A DNA stretch of 64,000 bases from Davidsoniella eucalypti (lineage: Eukaryota > Ascomycota > Sordariomycetes > Microascales > Ceratocystidaceae). Positions 61,401 through 64,000 of the stretch are shown here, piece after piece. The stretch lies in the NCBI GenBank assembly GCA_004009845.1, contig RMBW01000030.1:186001-250000 (forward strand). The letters are read 5' to 3'. Below the pieces are notes generated by a model, which searched no databases, had not been told where the DNA came from, and was given only the letters and a program-made list of their open reading frames with translations. Every line of letters begins with the position of its first letter. Position 1 is the stretch's first letter. The translations under genes were made by a program, and so were the position numbers.

Positions 61401-64000
61401 AAATCAAACAATAAGATGATAAGTTGCTGTAAGAAGGGTCCCTGACAACCGGTTCAATCGTTCCTCCGTCTCTTTTTCTTTCTTTTCTCCCTCTATTTCT
61501 CCGTCTCTCTTCTGGTCTTCTTCCTCTTCGTCCACCGAAGCTCGATTAGGCAAAGGAGGGATCATCACCAAAAAAAAAAGAACATGTACAAATAAACACC
61601 CAGTCTAACCGTCTTTTTTTCCTAATTCCTGTCAAGGAATTTATCGGGCGATTGACATTCTTCGTCTAAGTTGCCAAACTTTGACATTTCCAAATCTGGA
61701 TTTGCTAAGACTTTTTGAACTACATTGCTGAAAATATAGCCACGAAGTAGACATGCATTATTAGGGTTGATAATACACACTAGGGTTATCCATATAGACG
61801 TCGAATAGTTTGATCTCGATAAATGTGAGCCCGATAACGGCGATATGTAGTCCTCCCGGTTCTAGACGCTATAGTCATAAGTATAAACGACTATATACAT
61901 ATATACGGCTAGAAACAGCCACTTGGGATATATACTGCATTCGTCCCAGGAACATGGTATGGGATGATATAGAATACGACATCTTATTTAAAGGCTATGT
62001 CTCTTGAACTCCGATGTATTGAGCACAGGATATTAAGCAGCGTGATATATCACATATCCAAAGTGATGTATACTGTCTAGATATGTGTCGGCATTTGAAA
62101 CCACGGAACGTGACAATAACTCATGTCATAACTTAACATGACGTCGGTCGTTTGATTATGCTGGCTCTTACTATAGACATATACTACACTTTATATACCA
62201 ACAGAAATCAAATATAACCATCATCGTAAATTAGCTATTTTCGAATAGGGAATTCGTGTGCTTATAGTGTCTTCTGCTTTAATAAGCTAATTGACTATTT
62301 CCATCTTGGGACACGCATCCTGCGTCCATGTTAGTCCTGATCAGGCAAGTCTCCTTCCCGGACCGGCCATATTCAGATGCAGTAAGAATATCAATACCAA
62401 GTCTGTATCGAGGAGATCCATGTTTGCTCTTGATTAGAATTCGTATCGATATGTGATATATATCAAATCCATTTGCTCATAACCTTATATCTTCTTTGAC
62501 CCTGACCATACCACTACAAATGTAAAGAGGATCGATGCTCACAATTTAGTAGCCAGAATAGCTTTCATATGTGACAATTGTTAAACCTAGCGAAGTCTGT
62601 TTATCGTTATTGCATGACTTGTATCATATTCACGTAGAAACCCGAGTACCATTGAGTTATTTGTGGCGAAGTCGAGTGACACATACAAAAGGGGATTTCC
62701 TTCAAGTGCTTCTAGTTGAATTCCACGAGGACATTATCCTCATATACTAGAACTATATAGAAATCAGTTTTAAGAATGCACAAAGTTAGGAAGCATTTAG
62801 TATTACGTAAACCTTAGTACTACTAATAGACATCATATGAATCGTCAGATTTGTTAACAAGTGCTGTTTGTATAGCCAAGTATGAGAACGACTATAACCC
62901 TGAATGCATATAACTAGCTTTATATTCCGAAGTCAAGTCTAGTCTTGGTTTGAAGTAAGGTTGACGCAATCCATACCTAAATGGTACGGACTGGTAGACT
63001 GAATATTATCTAGGAATTTTGTTAACGATATGATGACATTCGTTTGTTTTGCATACACTACAGTCACATGCTTGCTATAAATCAAATGTTTTGTTTTTGC
63101 TTGTATCGTGAGTATAATTGTACCATATATGTTGAGATTAGGAAGTAAATACGGTCATGTGTTCAATCAGATGAATGAATAATTTTATATTGGTGTCTCC
63201 ATCAGTAACTTCCTCTTTTGCTGGACTTTAGTAATGAACTTCAGGTATGAAAGAATAATATATATATCAATGTATGCTGTATCGCCGATGTTCTTCGGTT
63301 ACCGAGTTCCTAATATTGAAATTCCGGTACTAACTGATATGGTTAGTACTCTCTAACTCTATGATCTAAGTTATTATACTTTTTTTCGATATACATAGCA
63401 AAAATCGCAGTAGTTATATAACGCTTGATCAAGATTGACTTGGTTGTTAGTAGTCATCGGCATTAAAAAAGCGCGTAATATGGAAAACTGGTTGTTAGAT
63501 TTGCTAATAATATAAACATCTTTATTTCATAACAACCCTATAGCTCGGGTGGTCAGATTATCCCACATATAAAAGCTGTCTCTTGGTCTCCATCGGGGGA
63601 TTTGAACACGGAAAAGTACCATCTAGAAAGAACCATCTTGTGTCCATGATGACAGCTACCTTCATAACCACTCAGTAGTTCATTATTGTGTATGTATCAA
63701 ACATACCTACTAGTGTGATTTTCCATGTGCCTTGGGGGTAAGTTCCGCAGTCTCGCCACCACTGGGCTTTGCCCTCACAATATGTGCTTATCGACTAGCG
63801 TGTGCCATGAGATTGCCTCTCTTCTTTTTTTGTCTTCCAATTGAAGTTCAAACGGCGGGAAGCTTGCGGCCTGATGTATGTATTCTTTCGGTGTCGTGCA
63901 ATACATTCGGTAGGGCTGCTCGGTGACATCTTCGGAGAGCAATGTTTATATTATCTGTAGCTGTCCTCGTAGTCTCCGTTCCGGCCCAAGTGCCTGCGGT
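49406..64000. other. 14.6-kb region without a convincing gene
   Basis: The first part includes the MADS promoter and a CT-rich (minus strand) leader-like zone to about 50.0 kb. Beyond that I see no gene. Frames are short; several at 54.2-54.5, 56.4-56.9, 58.9-59.1 and 60.1-60.2 kb are Lys/Glu-rich because of A/G-rich DNA. Microsatellites: AAAAG-type at 58371-58400 and AAATA-type at 52520-52545. No E or LINE copy was recognised. Confidence 0.5.
51945..52142 (+). CDS. Possible small secreted protein, 65 aa (very uncertain)
   Basis: Open frame from ATG at 51945 with a hydrophobic N-terminal stretch (AIRLCISIDLFLIYPLGVGSYTAKA) that could act as a signal peptide, followed by a polar tail with one Cys (FIAWPTHVCDEIKRYKGYRLMEEEN). 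Small secreted proteins are common in fungi, but the frame is short, has no intron or homologue that I recognise and could arise by chance. Confidence 0.2.
   Translation: MRFSATVNAIRLCISIDLFLIYPLGVGSYTAKASPLNPDLFIAWPTHVCDEIKRYKGYRLMEEEN

Noticed and set aside
63535..63612. tRNA-like words (TAGCTCGGGTGGTCAGA and, on the other strand, TTCAAATCCCCCGATGGAGACC)
   Set aside because: The A-box-like part and the T-arm-like part are on opposite strands, and no acceptor stem pairs; neither a normal nor a permuted tRNA folds.
1..64000. CRISPR arrays, bacterial operons, phage genes
   Set aside because: No regularly spaced repeats with unique spacers, no ribosome-binding-site-linked genes; introns show nuclear eukaryotic DNA.

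Overview
The window looks like nuclear DNA of a filamentous ascomycete (Pezizomycotina). Evidence: short spliceosomal introns with GTAAGT/GTATGT-like donors and CTAAC branch sites, an Mcm1/McmA-type MADS factor, a FlbC-like C2H2 factor and a Zn(II)2Cys6 factor. Gene density is very low: seven protein genes that I can defend and one tRNA in 64 kb. The intergenic DNA is AT-rich and holds homopolymers and relics of retroelements. A large-genome lineage such as Pezizomycetes would fit, but the sequence does not prove it.

Layout. 1-6.2 kb: no gene seen. 6.2-8.5 kb: three-exon C2H2 regulator, + strand. 9.3-11.3 kb: decayed LINE with an RLE-type C-terminus, next to an inverted copy of a short repeat called family E here. 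11.34-13.71 kb: three head-to-tail E copies packed between duplicated target sites, against an intron-containing tRNA-Gly(GCC). 13.75-17.0 kb: a degenerate inverted copy of a kinase C-terminus, then the full kinase-like gene with a repetitive coiled coil. 18.1 kb: deleted derivative of the LINE. 18.7-19.55 kb: two-exon hypothetical gene. 27.25-29.39 kb: five-exon Zn2Cys6 factor. 37.2-38.1 kb: fourth-type E relative with its own target duplication. 38.8-39.5 kb: Ctr copper transporter. 41.9-44.5 kb: single-exon P-loop NTPase/nuclease of Crinkler-RHS type. 48.2-49.2 kb: MADS-box gene. 49.2-64 kb: no convincing gene.

The conserved genes (three regulators, a copper transporter) show no shared pathway. 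The accessory part is the 9.3-19.5 kb block: repeats, a kinase-like gene, its inverted fragment and an orphan gene. The single-exon NTPase/nuclease at 42-44.5 kb also looks accessory. The most novel signal is the E array. Its three copies join their (AAC)n tails to the same point 4 bp upstream of the tRNA-Gly gene, but have 5' junctions carrying 14, 2 and 7 bp of target sequence. This suggests repeated target-primed insertion at one tRNA site. No homology search was possible; all exon models come from splice signals and reading-frame continuity.
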